Source: Alitta virens (taxonomy: Eukaryota > Annelida > Polychaeta > Phyllodocida > Nereididae). Taken from it: a stretch of 64,000 nucleotides of DNA. The notes under the pieces are model-generated. The model ran no database searches and was not told where the DNA came from. It saw nothing but the letters and a program-made list of their open reading frames with translations. The stretch spans positions 2,857,285 to 2,921,284 of the forward strand of contig OW028579.1 in assembly GCA_932294295.1 (NCBI GenBank), read 5' to 3'. The stretch's first letter is position 1. Each line of letters opens with the position of its first letter. The translations under genes were made by a program, and so were the position numbers. Below are positions 12,122-23,813 of the stretch, piece after piece.

Positions 12122-12774
12122 TGACTCTATTTACTATTAATTAACCGTTCTGAGTGGCAAGTACTACCTTAAGAGGGCTGTATCACTCCTTTCTTAACTC
12201 CATTAAATCTTACTAGTGAGGTGTCACTGCCCTCAGGTCATGTAAACAAATAATTTCAACGAAAAAATTCTTTAAAAAAAACAAAACAAAAAAACAACTA
12301 ATTATTAGTCAGTTTTTATTAGTAGGTGTTCACATTCAATACATTAGTCGATCCTGATCATGCTGATGCAAAGATTTATATTCACTAAGCTAAGAAAAGT
12401 GAAAGTTCCAACAAAGTTATCCCCAAATCCCCCCCCCCCCCAATGTCCCACTAGGTGGAGACATCAGCAGCAATTAACATCAGCAGAGAAATCTGGTGTA
12501 AATATAAAAGGTCATTGCAATGATTTGGCACCTTTTTCTTTTTTTCTTGCTGATCATGTGTTTATAAAATGCATTAGACTGTTAATTAATTCACCTACAC
12601 CCTGCAGTGCTCGTATAGGGGTGTACAACACAATGTATATCTAACAAGCTAACAAAATTCTTGTGTGAGAGCCTATTAAAAAAAAGGACTATAAAAATTG
12701 AATTTAATATCTAACACAGTTTCATTGCATGTCTACATAATCATGGTGACCTTCCTTGCTCACTGTGTTCAGTT

Positions 12775-15664
12775 TCAAATATTCTTGACGTTCATTGCAT
12801 TGCCTCTGTGACGTTTTTTAGTATTTACATATTCATGACGTTCATTGCATTGCCTCGTTGTCATCTGACATTCCACTGTTGGTAATCTTTCCTGATAACC
12901 GTCATTGCCATAAGACAAGCCCTGGTAGTTATGATCCTGCTCATTTTGATAATCATGTTTCTGCTCATCAGGTTGTTGAAGATTATTGTAGCTGTTGTTG
13001 TCATTTTCACATTCATTCTGTTCAGAGGACTTAGCATTTTTCCTGAAATGGTCAAAAGAATATTACTAATATCTTACATTATACATAAACTTTCACATGA
13101 AAGAGAAGACAACGTAGCATATACAGTGCTTTGCAGAGTTATTGGCACTCGGTGGGGTGGGTGGGTGATTAGAACTTTACGTCCTGTATTTCTGCACCTG
13201 ATGGGCTAATTAGGAGCATGATGAAGGATGAAACAGCCATCCAACTTGGGCTCGACCGAGAATCGAACCCGGGACCCAGTGGTTGGAAGCCCAGAGCGCT
13301 ACCTTTAAGCTATGCTCCCGCCGTTATTGTGTTCTAGTGATATCCGCTGTTTGTATCTGTTGATCATGGCCATTGAAATTATGATTTGTCTAGTACACAT
13401 TGAAATAAGTGACAACTGCAGATGAGCACCTTTTCCTATGTAAAATGACCAACAAGATGGTCACCAATGCCATAATTATCAGTCCTACTGATGCCACAGC
13501 TGCCCCAATCACAATTGATGAACCTGGAACATAGAGAAAACACTGATATTTCTCTTTAACCATGACATATAAATAATTAAATTGTCTAAAGAATTGCAGC
13601 CACTATTCTTTCATTTGTTCTCCCCATTTATCAGTTTAATTGAATTTTGTTTTCTCCTGACATTTTCAATTTCTATACTTAGGCATATTTATGTCACCAT
13701 TATTTATAGATGGACTGATAACTGTGAATAACAAACACTGTACTTCCATGAATTTAGGATAATTGACCTTTACCAAGCAGTTACATTTTAAAAAACTATT
13801 TACTTGTAAAAACAACACAGGAAAACTCACCTTTACTTGAATTTGCATTTTGCCGGCCTGGTGGTAATGTACTTGACATGCCATCTACCATTATTTGGCA
13901 AGTTATGTTAAAAGGCAATCGGGATCTACTACCCCATCCATCAGATGTTTCTATTCCTGAAGAATAATAATACAAATGAAATACATTAGTCTGAGCCGGT
14001 TAAAGGAATCAAATGAATTTGTCAAATAATTTCAGCTCAAATAGGCATGAACCAAGGATTAAGAAGCTCTCAATTTGTTTCCGGCTGAGTCCAGACAGCC
14101 AAATTATTTTAATGGCTTCCAAGATTTATTCTAGTCATTCTCTCAGATATAGATCCTAAATGAAGATATTTACATGTAATTCTATCAAAAAGAAACTCTT
14201 TTGTGATTTATTTTAATAACTTTATATTTTTATTATCAATTGTACAACATTCCAACCTTCTGGTTGTCTTCTTGAACAAAATCCTGTACTACTATAAAAA
14301 TTACCAGGTATCAAATGTAAATTTTACTTCATTTAATATAAATGATAAATTATAATTAACCATTGAAAGTGAATAGAAATAAACATTAACAGGTCTGCAC
14401 CAACTAACTCACAGAATATTTGTACCGGTATTGATAATATTCAATATGGCTTACACATAGGAAATCTTATAAGAAAAAAAATAAAAAATGAAGCAGATTG
14501 ACGTAATAAATCCTTACCGATCATAACCATATGGAGCCTAGTGGTTAAAGGTTTCTCTGTCATTTTCCTTATCATGAAGGGACCAGGTTCAAAAATGACA
14601 GTCTTAACCATCCCACCTTTTTCCGCACATTTGATATCATTATAAAATTCTATGCAGTAAGAGTCAGTTGTATCGTCACTGGCATTTGTTGTAAACTCGT
14701 ATATCTCTAAGCGTACCCTTGGCATTCCAGTGTTACTTTTTATGTTGCAATATACATCACTAGTAATGACATCGCTAGATGGGTATCCCAATGTCTGAAT
14801 GATAACTACCTGTCCAGATGCTGTCAAATCATTGTAAAGGTGCATAAATGCCATATCAGGTAGATCAGCTTCTGCAAAAGGTATGGAAAAGGTAAATTAA
14901 ATGCAAATCGTGAGATTTAATGTGCATGCAGTTGAATTGACTGAGTTTGATTTGAATACAACTTACTTGTGCACTGATATTCAATAAAGATGTATCTTGC
15001 ATGCAGTCCACCAATTCCTCTAATGTTATCAAGGCCACATCTGCCAAACGTATTACAAGTATATCTAACTACATCAGTCATATTCCTCTGGTCATATTGC
15101 CTGTATTCTGGGATGACTGTCGGATGGTTACAAAATTCTGAATTGCGATCAGCAATGTTGCCTAAATATGCTTGTGTGACCAAAATTAGGCCAGACTCAC
15201 AGACCAACGATGCACCTTGCGGAAGGGGAAAGCAGAATATGGCAGTGTCAGAAGAGACAAAATATGCCCCTAAAAATGTAAAGAGATAATGAAAGTTCCT
15301 CACATAAAAGTCAATAAAATGCCTCATGTCAACATGTTGTTACAGAAGATTTCATACATAGACTAGGAAACTGAACTCCAGGGGATGTCATGTGAATCCA
15401 GGACTCCTATTGATTGAGGGACTGCCTTGGCCAAAAGAACCTTGGATTCACATGACGTCCTCTGGAGTTTAGTTTCCAAATCTTCAAAAATGAAGGTTCT
15501 GTTGCTCAACCTGAATTTAGCTGATAAATTGCCATCAAAGAGATATATAGCAGTTGCAAGCCCAATAAAAACAGGAAATTCCAGAATAAGAAACTCTAGG
15601 ATTACCAACCTAGACCACAGAACAACAGAAGTAGTAGCGATCCACCAAATGACAGTATAGCCAT
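12775..15664 (-). CDS. SUEL-lectin-like membrane receptor, copy B (frameshifted tail)
   Basis: Exons (minus): 15610-15664, 14967-15269, 14518-14871, 13831-13956, 13430-13523, 12775-13042; phases 1,1,1,1,2; predicted 399 aa. Exon 1 is a clean signal peptide (MAILSFGGSLLLLLFCGL). Exon 2 carries the SUEL-like domain (Cys motifs CESGLILVTQAYLG, YTCNTFGRC, YIFIEYQC), exons 3-4 the second extracellular domain with Cys pairs. Exon 5 encodes a transmembrane helix ending HRKR and exon 6 the cytoplasmic tail. The donor after exon 5 is GTGCTC, a weak site, but phase and frame continue into exon 6 behind a good acceptor. Compared with copy C one base is missing at 12813-12818 (six T where C has TTCCTTT), which shifts frame and stops the tail at 12775-12777 after 88 residues instead of 115. 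The YLKL and YVDM motifs are lost; the upstream HEYVNT motif is kept. Confidence 0.7.
13145..13322 (-). mobile_element. tRNA-derived SINE, family 1
   Basis: Lies in the last intron of receptor copy B. Short duplication GTTATTG on both sides (13138-13144, 13323-13329). The matching copy in unit C (20070-20174) has an internal deletion. Confidence 0.85.
15366..15477. mobile_element. Palindromic MITE (CTCCAGA family)
   Basis: About 112-bp inverted repeat: arms GGAAACTGAACTCCAGGGGA and TCTGGAGTTTAGTTTCC, with GTCATGTGAATCCAGGACT mirrored by GGATTCACATGACGTCC. Central CCAA-type words. Located in intron 1 of receptor copy B. Sister copies: 16375-16475, 16545-16652, 22216-22328, 23235-23337, 23405-23519, 54356-54655. 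Confidence 0.85.
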
Positions 15665-16374
15665 CACTGCAGTAATGTAGCAATCCCTGTAGAAATATCC
15701 GACAAGTGGCATATATACCTTAGACTGAATAATTCGTTTTCCATGTCACTGAATGTGGAACTAGGAAGTATGATTTTAAATAAATAGGACAGCTGAATAT
15801 AACTTTGTTTCCATTGCTCATGTATATGCATGAATTGCTTTTCCTCAAACAAATTTTTCTTTTTTCACCTCATTCTTTATTTTTAAAATCCCCGATGAAC
15901 TACAAGAACATGACCAGGAACCAACATTACATTTAAAATTTACCCGCAGTATTAGATTTGTTATTTCCTCACAATAGCTTCCAACTACAATGCACTGCAA
16001 ATTAAGTCTCACAGGTCATTTTCAGTTAGGATTAGGTTAAAAAGTAGCCTGCAAAATATGATTTAATCCTGGGTCCTTAGCAAAGATGACAACAGCACCA
16101 GATGGCAGCGACACAGCACAAAGAACATGCAGTTCTCACCCACGGATCGATTCGAACCAGAACTTTCATTGCAGCTGGCAAATAATCTGACCACAGTTGC
16201 CCATGCAGCTGGCAAATGATCTAGCCACATAGTTGCACATGCTTATGTAACTAAAGTAACATTTATGCTAAATACCTGCATGAGAAAATAAAATGTTTAC
16301 ATACCACATAATATACAGTTACAAGCTAGTTTTACACCATTTTAAGGAAATGTGTTCCAGCAGAACTCATATAC

Positions 16375-16475
16375 TTGGAAACTCCAGATGACATCATGCG
16401 AATCCAGGGCTCTCATTGGTTAAAGCAGTCCCTCAACCAATACGATTCCTGACATCTTCTGGAGTTTAGCTTTCT
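16375..16475. mobile_element. Palindromic MITE (CTCCAGA family)
   Basis: Diverged copy: GGAAACTCCAGATGACATCA on the left, CTTCTGGAGTTTAGCTTTC on the right, with CAGTCCCTCAACCAATAC in the centre. Upstream of receptor copy B. Confidence 0.75.
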
Positions 16476-16544
16476 TGTCTATTAGGTTTGTTTCCATCTA
16501 TGATATTGACTGTAAAAGAGTGAATGTAGTAGCCTGATGACTTG

Positions 16545-16652
16545 GAAACTCAACTCCAGATGATGTTGCATGAATTTAGGACTACCATTAAAGCAGTTCC
16601 TCGGCCAATGAGTCCTGCATTCACATGACCTCCTCTGGAGTTCAGTTTCCAA
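16545..16652. mobile_element. Palindromic MITE (CTCCAGA family)
   Basis: Third copy in unit B, 70 bp from the previous one: left arm AAACTCAACTCCAGATGATG, right arm CCTCTGGAGTTCAGTTTCC. Confidence 0.8.
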
Positions 16653-16791
16653 ATCTATGAAATCTGCTTTACAGGGGCAGATAAAACGAAGTTTCAACAA
16701 TGGTCAGGGGTGTACTTAGAGATTTGCCAAGGTGGAGGGGTTGAGAACAGGGTATAGGGTAGTTGAAGTTAACGCAGTTTTAACCTTAAGG

Positions 16792-16948
16792 TGGGTGGGG
16801 TGGGTGGATTAGGGCTTTACGTCCTGTATTTCTGCACCAGTTGGGCTAATTATGACAGGCAGGGACCATGGCAATGAGACGAAGGATGAAACAGCCATCC
16901 AACTTAGGCTCGACCGGGAATCAAACCCAGGAGCTAGGCCACTGCCCC
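16792..16948 (-). mobile_element. tRNA-derived SINE, family 1 (head deletion)
   Basis: Target-site duplication TTTAACCTTAAGG (16779-16791 and 16949-16961). The tRNA-like head lacks the segment between the B box and A box. The orthologous copy in unit C is 23657-23813, so the insertion predates the segmental duplication. Confidence 0.9.
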
Positions 16949-17236
16949 TTTAACCTTAAGGTCATTAATGTCTGACCACGGTATTGATATATAAGTATGA
17001 CTTGCTAGTGTACAGGAAAAAAATAGGTGTACAGAAAGAGAACATCATAAGTCTCCACCTATGAATGAGGAAGTTTTCTCCATAGTTTTGCAAGTTTTGA
17101 AGCAACAGAAAGCATGCCACGTAGGATGAGTGTCATACATCTCCAGGTGAATTTTTAAGCCATTTTGATTATGTTTCTCCTCATGCTTAATGATAAAAAC
17201 TATGTCATCATTTGGAAAAATACAGATCTCAGTAGG

Positions 17237-17346
17237 TGGGTGTGGGTGGATTAGGGCTTTACGTCCTGTATTTCTGCACCAGTTGGGCTAATTAGGACAG
17301 GCAGAGACCATGGCAATGAGACGAAGGATGAAACAGCCATCCAACA
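17237..17346 (-). mobile_element. tRNA-derived SINE, family 1 (5'-truncated)
   Basis: Body and 3' end only; the tRNA-like head is missing, as expected from incomplete reverse transcription. Target-site duplication ATCTCAGTAGG (17226-17236 and 17347-17357). Shared with unit C (24081-24190). Confidence 0.9.
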
Positions 17347-17954
17347 ATCTCAGTAGGAGAAGTGAAAAAATTGGTTAATCAGAGGATCCTTTAAGTCAAT
17401 AGCACACATCATATAAGAGTAGGCCCCCTAAGAAATTCGTGACAATATAAAGAAATGAGACATCAAACTTACATGACTAAAAGCCATTGGGCATAATAAT
17501 AGCAGTATTTGGCATAAGATTACTCAGTTGAGGAAATTATATTACCACAAACCTTAGAACTGCAAAACGAAAACATTATAATGATGAGTCATTGATGTCC
17601 GAAGAGTCGATAAATTGGAAGGGAAATCCTAAGAAAGTTGGAAATTCATAAAATAAGAGTTACTAACAGGAAAGATAAAGTAACCCAATTGAAATTATAC
17701 TGACAGGAAACTATACATATAGTAAGGGTGATTCAAGTATATAATGACAAAGGATGCGATGATGGCACATTTTATATCTTTGTTGACACTTCATTTGCTT
17801 ATGACTCCAATAAGGTATTATACTCAATGGAGAATAGAACCAATATTTATCATGATATCATTATTTTATTACTAGAAATTCTTCCTGGAGTAGCTTTAGA
17901 GAGGCAGGATCCTCCAAGACGAGCTAGACAGTACTTAGGGTGGATGGGTGAGGC

Positions 17955-18112
17955 GGCTGGGTGGGTGTGTGATTAGGGCTTTACGTCCTGTATTTCTGCA
18001 CCTGATGGGCTAATTAGGACAGGCAGAGACCATGGCAATGAGACGAAGGAGGAAACAGCTATCCAGCTTAGGCACAACTGGGAATCGAACCCGGGACCCA
18101 GCGGTTGGAAGC
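17955..18112 (-). mobile_element. tRNA-derived SINE, family 1, fused to family 3
   Basis: A family-1 copy whose head ends abruptly at about 18112 and continues directly into the body of SINE family 3 (AGGTGCCAAGGCAATGAGG, 18113 onward), seen intact at 24945-25085. The junction looks like a deletion between two neighbouring SINEs after the B/C duplication. Confidence 0.7.
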
Positions 18113-18210
18113 CAGGTGCCAAGGCAATGAGGTGAATGAAGCAACCTTGGAACATGGGCAGGATTTGAACGTAGGACCAAGTAGTTGGTAGTAGTAGTAG
18201 TAGTAGTAGT

Positions 18211-18327
18211 GTTATTGTTTAACGCCTCATCAGCACCTGAGTGGGCTATGTAGAGGCTCTCTAGGGTAAGATTGATCATCCATAGTTGGTAGTATGAATA
18301 AATGTCTGCGTTGGATAGTTAGTTAGT
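18211..18327. repeat. 117-bp direct repeat of a SINE family 2 tail
   Basis: The 3'-end module (GTTATTGTTTAACGCCTCAT on the plus strand) at 18211 is repeated at 18328 after 117 bp, and is preceded by (TAG)n. On the minus strand it ends GATGAGGCGTTAAACAATAA plus an (ACT)n tail, a form common for SINEs mobilised by CR1/L2-type LINEs. Confidence 0.7.
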
Positions 18328-18702
18328 GTTATTGTTTAACGCCTCATCAGCACCTGAGTGGGCTATGTAGAGGCACTCTAGGGTAAGATTGATTATCTAG
18401 TTGGTAGTAGAAACCAGAAGCATGTAAAAAATCAATAATTGTCTGCGTTGGATAGCTGGAGCAGTGTGTGCAATGCGCACTGTCCTGTTTTAGCCACTGG
18501 AGATAGAGGACTTCACCCCAAGTGTTTCCACCCTCGCCGCGTGGAGGCCCAGGACCTTCGAGGGCGTCTGCGTTGGACACTGAACGACACCCATCTGGAA
18601 TGTGGCTCATGAAGTGTGCACAGCACTGCAATCCATGGGTTGAACCTGGGTCCTTCAGAGGAGCAGGTAAGGGTCTTACCATTGGGCCACCAGCTGTAAC
18701 AT
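18328..18702 (-). mobile_element. tRNA-derived SINE, family 2 (near full length)
   Basis: Minus orientation. Head about 18620-18702 with GGTGGCCCAATGGTAAG (A-box-like) and AGGTTCAACCCATGG (B-box-like), a 250-bp body, and the GATGAGGCGTTAAACAATAA end at 18328. Overlaps the start of duplication unit C. Confidence 0.65.
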
Positions 18703-19235
18703 GACTCTATTTACTATTAATTAACCGTTCTGAGTGGCAAGTACTACCTTAAGAGGGCTGTATCACTCCTTTCTTAACTCCATTAAATCTTACTAGTGAG
18801 GTGTCACTGCCCTCAGGTCATGTAAACAAATAATTTCAACGAAAAAATTCTTTAAAAAAACAAAACAAAAAAAACAACTAATTATTAGTCAGTTTTTATT
18901 AGTAGGTGTTCACATTCAATACATTAGTCGATCCTGATCATGCTGATGCAAAGATTTATATTCACTAAGCTAAGAAAAGTGAAAGTTCCAACAAAGTTAT
19001 CCCCAAATCCCCCCCCCTCCAATGTCCCACTAGGTGGAGACATCAGCAGCAATTAACATCAGCAGAGACATCTGGTGTAAATATAAAAGGTCATTGCAAT
19101 GATTTGGCACCTTTTTCTTTTTTTCTTGCTGATCATGTGTGCAAAAACAGTGATGTGACACATCAATGCAGACTATTAGAACATTATTTTACTCCTTTTA
19201 TACAGCTCATCAATCATAATGGATATACTTTTTTG

Positions 19236-19417
19236 ATGGTGGGTGGGTGGGTGGATTAGGGCTTTACGCGTCCTGTATTTCTGCACCTTATGGGCTAATT
19301 AGGACAGGCAGGGACCATGGCATTGAGATGGTGGATGAAACAGCCATCTAACTTAGCCTCAAACCCGAGACCCAGTGGTTGGAAGCCAAGCACGCTATCA
19401 CTAAGCTAAGCCTCCAA
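19236..19417 (-). mobile_element. tRNA-derived SINE, family 1 (unit C only)
   Basis: Flanked by ATATACTTTTTT / ATATGCTTTTTT. It sits inside a roughly 310-bp block (19140-19452) that is missing from unit B at the position after GATCATGTG, so it is either a later insertion in C or a deletion in B. Confidence 0.8.
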
Positions 19418-19614
19418 ATATGCTTTTTTTAGGTTTTTAAAAAGTCAGTGTTGTTTATAAAATGCATTAGACTGTTAATTAATTCACCTACACCCTGCAG
19501 TGCTCGTATAGGGGTGTACAACACAATGTATATCTAACAAGCTAACAAAATTCTTGTGTGAGAGCCTATTAAAAAAAAGGACTATAAAAATTGAATTTAA
19601 TATCTAACACAGTT

Positions 19615-22512
19615 TCATTGCATGTCTACATAATCATGGTGACCTTGCATGTCTACATAATCATGGTGACCTTCCATGCTCACTGTGTTCAGTTTCAAAT
19701 ATTCTTGACGTTCATTGCATTGCCTCTGTGACGTTCCTTTAGTATTTACATATTCATGACGTTCATTGCATTGCCTCGTTGTCATCTGACATTCCGCTGT
19801 TGGTAATCTTTCCTGATAACCGTCATTGCCATAAGACAAGCCCTGGTAGTTATGATCCTGCTCATTTTGATAATCATGTTTCTGCTCATCAGGTTGTTGA
19901 AGATTATTGTAGCTGTTGTTGTCATTTTCACATTCATTCTGTTCAGAGGACTTAGCATTTTTCCTGAAATGGTCAAAAGAATATTACTAATATCTTACAT
20001 TATACATAAACTTTCACATGAAAGAGAAGACAACGTAGCATATACAGTGCTTTGCAGAGTTATTGGCACTCGATGGGGTGGGTGGGTGATTAGAACTTAG
20101 GCTCGACCGAGAATCGAACCCGGGACCCAGTGGTTGGAAGCCCAGAGCGCTACCTTTAAGCTATGCTCCCGCCGTTATTGTGTTCTAGTGATATCCGCTG
20201 TTTGTATCTGTTGATCATGGCCATTGAAATTATGATTTGTCTAGTACACATTGAAATAAGTGACAACTGCAGATGAGCACCTTTTCCTATGTAAAATGAC
20301 CAACAAGATGGTCACCAATGCCATAATTATCAGTCCTACTGATGCCACGACTGCCCCAATCACAATTGATGAACCTGGAACATAGAGAAAACACTGATAT
20401 TTCTCTTTAACCACGACATATAAATAATTAAATTGTCTAAAGAATTGCAGCCACTATTCTTTCATTTGTTCTCCCCATTTATCAGTTTAATTGAATTTTG
20501 TTTTCTCCTGACATTTTCAATTTCTAGACTTAGGCATATTTATGTCACCATTATTTATAGATGGACTGATAACTGTGAATAACAAACACTGTACTTCCAT
20601 GAATTTAGGATAATTGACCTTTACCAAGCAGTTACATTTTAAAAAACTATTTACTTGTAAAAACAACACAGGAAAACTCACCTTTACTTGAATTTGCATT
20701 TTGCCGGCCTGGTGGTAATGTACGTGACATGCCATCTACCATTATTTGGCAAGTTATGTTAAAAGGCAATCGGGATCTACTACCCCATCCATCAGGTGTT
20801 TCTATTCCTGAAGAATAATAATACAAATTAAATACATTAGTCTGAGCCGGTTAAAGGAATCAAATGAATTTGTCAAATAATTTCAGCTCAAATAGGCATG
20901 AACCAAGGATTAAGAAGCTCTCAATTTGTTTCCGGCTGAGTCCAGACAGCCAAATTATTTTTATTGCTTCCAAGATTTATTCTAGCCATTTTCTCAGATA
21001 TAGATCCTAAATGAAGATATTTACATGTAATTCTATCAAAAAGAAACTCTTTTGGGATTTATTTTAATAACTTTATATTTTTATTATCAGTTGTACAACA
21101 TTCCAACCTTCTGGTTGTCTTCTTGAACAAAATCCTGTACTACTATAAAAATTACCAGGTATCAAATGTAAATTTTACTTCATTTAATATAAATGATAAA
21201 TTATAATTAACCATTGAAAGTGAATAGAAATAAACATTAACTGGTCTGCACCAACTAACTCACAGAATATTTGTACCGGTATTGATAATATTCAATATGG
21301 CTTACACATAGGAAATCTTATAAGAAAAAAAATAAAAAATGAAGCAGATTGACGTAATAAATCCTTACCGATCATAACCATATAGAGCCTAGTGGTTAAA
21401 GGTTTCTCTGTCATTTTCCTTATCACGAAGGGACCAGGTTCAAAAATGACAGTCTTAACCATCCCACCTTTTTCCGCACATTTGATATCATTATAAAATT
21501 CAATGCAGTAAGAGTCAGTTGTATCGTCACTGGCATTTGTTGTAAACTCGTATATCTCTAAGCGTACACTTTGAATTCCATTGTTACTTTTTATGTTGCA
21601 ATATACATCACTAGCAATGACATCGCTAGATGGGTATCCCATTGTCTGAATGATAACTTCCTGTCCAGATGCTGTTAAATCATTGTAAAGGTTCATATAT
21701 GCCATAACAGGTAGATCAGCTTCTGCAAAAGGTATGGAAAAGGTAAATTAAATGCAAATCATGAGATTTAATGTGCATGCAGTTGAATTGACTGTGTTTG
21801 ATTTGAATACAACTTACTTGTGCACTGATATTCAATAAAGATGTATCTTGCATGCAGTCCACCAATTCCTCTCATGTTATCAAGGCCACATCTGCCGAAC
21901 GTATTACAAGTATATCTAAATACATCAGTCATATTCCTCTGGTCATATTGCCTGTATTCTGGGATGACTGACGGATGGTTACAAAATTCTGATTTGCGAT
22001 CAGCAATGCTGCCTAAATATGCTTGTGTGACCAAAATTAGGCCAGACTCACAGGCCAACGATGCACCTTGCGGAAGGGGAAAGCAGAATATGGCAGTGTC
22101 AGAAGAGACCAAATATGCCCCTAAAAATGTAAAGAGATAATGAAAGTTCCTCACATAAAAGTCAATAAAATGCCTCATGTCAACATGTTGTTACAGCAGA
22201 TTTCATACATAGACTAGGAAACTGAACTCCAGAGGATGTCATGTGAATCCAGGACTCCTATTGATTGAGGGACTGCCTTGGCCAAAAGAACCTTGGATTC
22301 ACATGACGTCCTCTGGAGTTCAGTTTCCAAATCTTCAAAAATGAAGGTTCTGTTGCTCAACCTGAATTTAGCTGATAAATTGCCATCAAAGACATATATA
22401 GCAGTTACAAGCCCAATAAAAACAGGAAATTCCAGAATAAGAAACTCTAGGATTACCAACCTAGACCACATAACAGAAGTAATAGCGATCCACCAAATGA
22501 CAGTATAGCCAT
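19615..22512 (-). CDS. SUEL-lectin-like membrane receptor, copy C (full tyrosine-rich tail)
   Basis: Exons (minus): 22461-22512, 21818-22120, 21369-21722, 20682-20807, 20281-20374, 19615-19963; 425 aa. Signal peptide 1-17, one codon shorter than copy B by an in-frame 3-bp loss, which argues for selection on the leader. SUEL-like domain about 19-118 with paired Cys but no DPC motif; second domain about 120-278; transmembrane helix about 284-306; tail 307-425. The tail is rich in Asn, Gln and Tyr and has tyrosine motifs at about Y381 (YVNT, a Grb2-type YxN), Y398 (YLKL), Y412 and Y421 (YVDM, YxxM type, PI3K-p85-like). The last two lie in a tandem 9-residue repeat, and a longer repeat RQCNER(H/Q)EY precedes them. 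Signalling roles are inferred from motif shape only. The GTGCTC donor after exon 5 is weak, as in B. Confidence 0.72.
20070..20174 (-). mobile_element. tRNA-derived SINE, family 1 (internally deleted)
   Basis: Same insertion as 13145-13322 in unit B, but about 75 bp of body between two ACTT words is missing, leaving (GGGTGG)n tail plus head. A deletion after duplication. Confidence 0.85.
22216..22328. mobile_element. Palindromic MITE (CTCCAGA family)
   Basis: Unit C counterpart of 15366-15477, with arms GGAAACTGAACTCCAGAGGA and TCTGGAGTTCAGTTTCC, in intron 1 of receptor copy C. Confidence 0.85.
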
Positions 22513-23234
22513 CACTGCAGTATTGGAGCAATCCCTGTAGAAATATCCGACAAGTGGCATATATATCTTAGACTGAATAATTTGTTTTCCATGTCACTGA
22601 ATGTGGAACTAGGAAGTATGATTTTAAATAAATAGGACAGCTGAATATAACTTTGATTCCATTGCTCATGTATATGCATGAATTGCTTTTCCTCAAACAA
22701 ATTTTTCTTTTTTCACCTCATTCTTTATTTTTAAAATCCCCGATGAACTACAAGAACATGACCAGGCACCAACATTACATTTAAAATTTACCCGCAGTAT
22801 TAGAGTTGTTATTTCCTCACAATAGCTTCCAACTACAATGCACTGCAAATTAAGTCTCACAGGTCATTTTCAGTTAGGATTAAGTTAAAAAGTAGCCTGC
22901 AAAATATGATTTAAATTAATCCTGGGTCCTTAGCAAAGATGACAACAGCACCAGATGGCAGCGACACAGCACAAAGAACATGCAGTTCTCACCCACGGAT
23001 CGATTCGAAACCAGAACTTTCATTGCAGCTGGCAAATAATCTGACCACCGTTGCCCATGCAGCTGGCAAATGATCTAGCCACATAGTTGCACATGCTTAT
23101 GTAACTAAAGTAACATTTAGAATTTATTTATGCTAAATACCTGCATGAGAAAATACAATTTTTACATACCACATAATATACAGTTACAAGCTAGTTTTAC
23201 ACCATTTTAAGGAAATGTGTTACAGCAGAACTCA

Positions 23235-23337
23235 TATACTTGGAAACTCCAGATGACATCATGCGAATCCAGGACTCTCATTGGTTAAAGCAGTCCCTCA
23301 ACCAATACGATTCCTGACATCTTCTGGAGTTTAGCTT
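23235..23337. mobile_element. Palindromic MITE (CTCCAGA family)
   Basis: Unit C counterpart of 16375-16475; same diverged arms. Confidence 0.75.
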
Positions 23338-23404
23338 TCTTGTCTATTAGGTTTGTTTCCATCTATGATATTGACTGTAAAACAGTGAATGTAGTAGCCT
23401 GATG

Positions 23405-23519
23405 ACTTGGAAACTCAACTCCAGATGATGTTGCATGAATTTAGGACTCCCATTAAAGCAGTTCCTCGGCCAATGAGTCCTGCATTCACATGACCTCCTC
23501 TGGAGTTCAGTTTCCAAAT
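23405..23519. mobile_element. Palindromic MITE (CTCCAGA family)
   Basis: Unit C counterpart of 16545-16652; arms AAACTCAACTCCAGATGATG and CCTCTGGAGTTCAGTTTCC. Confidence 0.8.
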
Positions 23520-23656
23520 CTATGAAATCTGCTTTACAGGGGCAGATAAAACGAAGTTTCAACAATGGTCAGGGGTGTACTTAGAGATTTGCCAAGGTGG
23601 AGGGGTTGAGAACAGGGTATAGGGTAGTTGAAGTTAACGAAGTTTTAACCTTAAGG

Positions 23657-23813
23657 TGGGTGGGGTGGGTGGATTAGGGCTTTACGTCCTGTATTTCTGC
23701 ACCAGTTGGGCTAATTATGACAGGCAGGGACCATGGCAATGAGACGAAGGATGAAACAGCCATCCAACTTAGGCTCGACCGGGAATCAAACCCAGGAGCT
23801 AGGCCACTGCCCC
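23657..23813 (-). mobile_element. tRNA-derived SINE, family 1
   Basis: Unit C counterpart of 16792-16948 with the same TTTAACCTTAAGG target-site duplication (23644-23656, 23814-23826). Confidence 0.9.

Larger units (their letters stand above)
11355..17950. repeat. Segmental duplication unit B
   Basis: This block is repeated in the same orientation at about 18370-24755, with near-identical exons, introns and embedded repeats. Differences: unit B has about 450 bp (11545-11990) missing from C; C has about 310 bp (19140-19452, including a SINE) missing from B; C lost about 75 bp inside an intronic SINE. Each unit carries one lectin-receptor gene. Confidence 0.92.

Noticed and set aside
15427..15660. 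Plus-strand frame in the receptor copy B region (and its equal at 22278-22508)
   Set aside because: Antisense to the leader exon and a MITE; the minus-strand signal peptide with splice phase explains the region better.
17728..17976. Plus-strand frames at 17728-17976 and 24461-24769
   Set aside because: Copies differ by frame-breaking indels and end inside a SINE; no domain seen.
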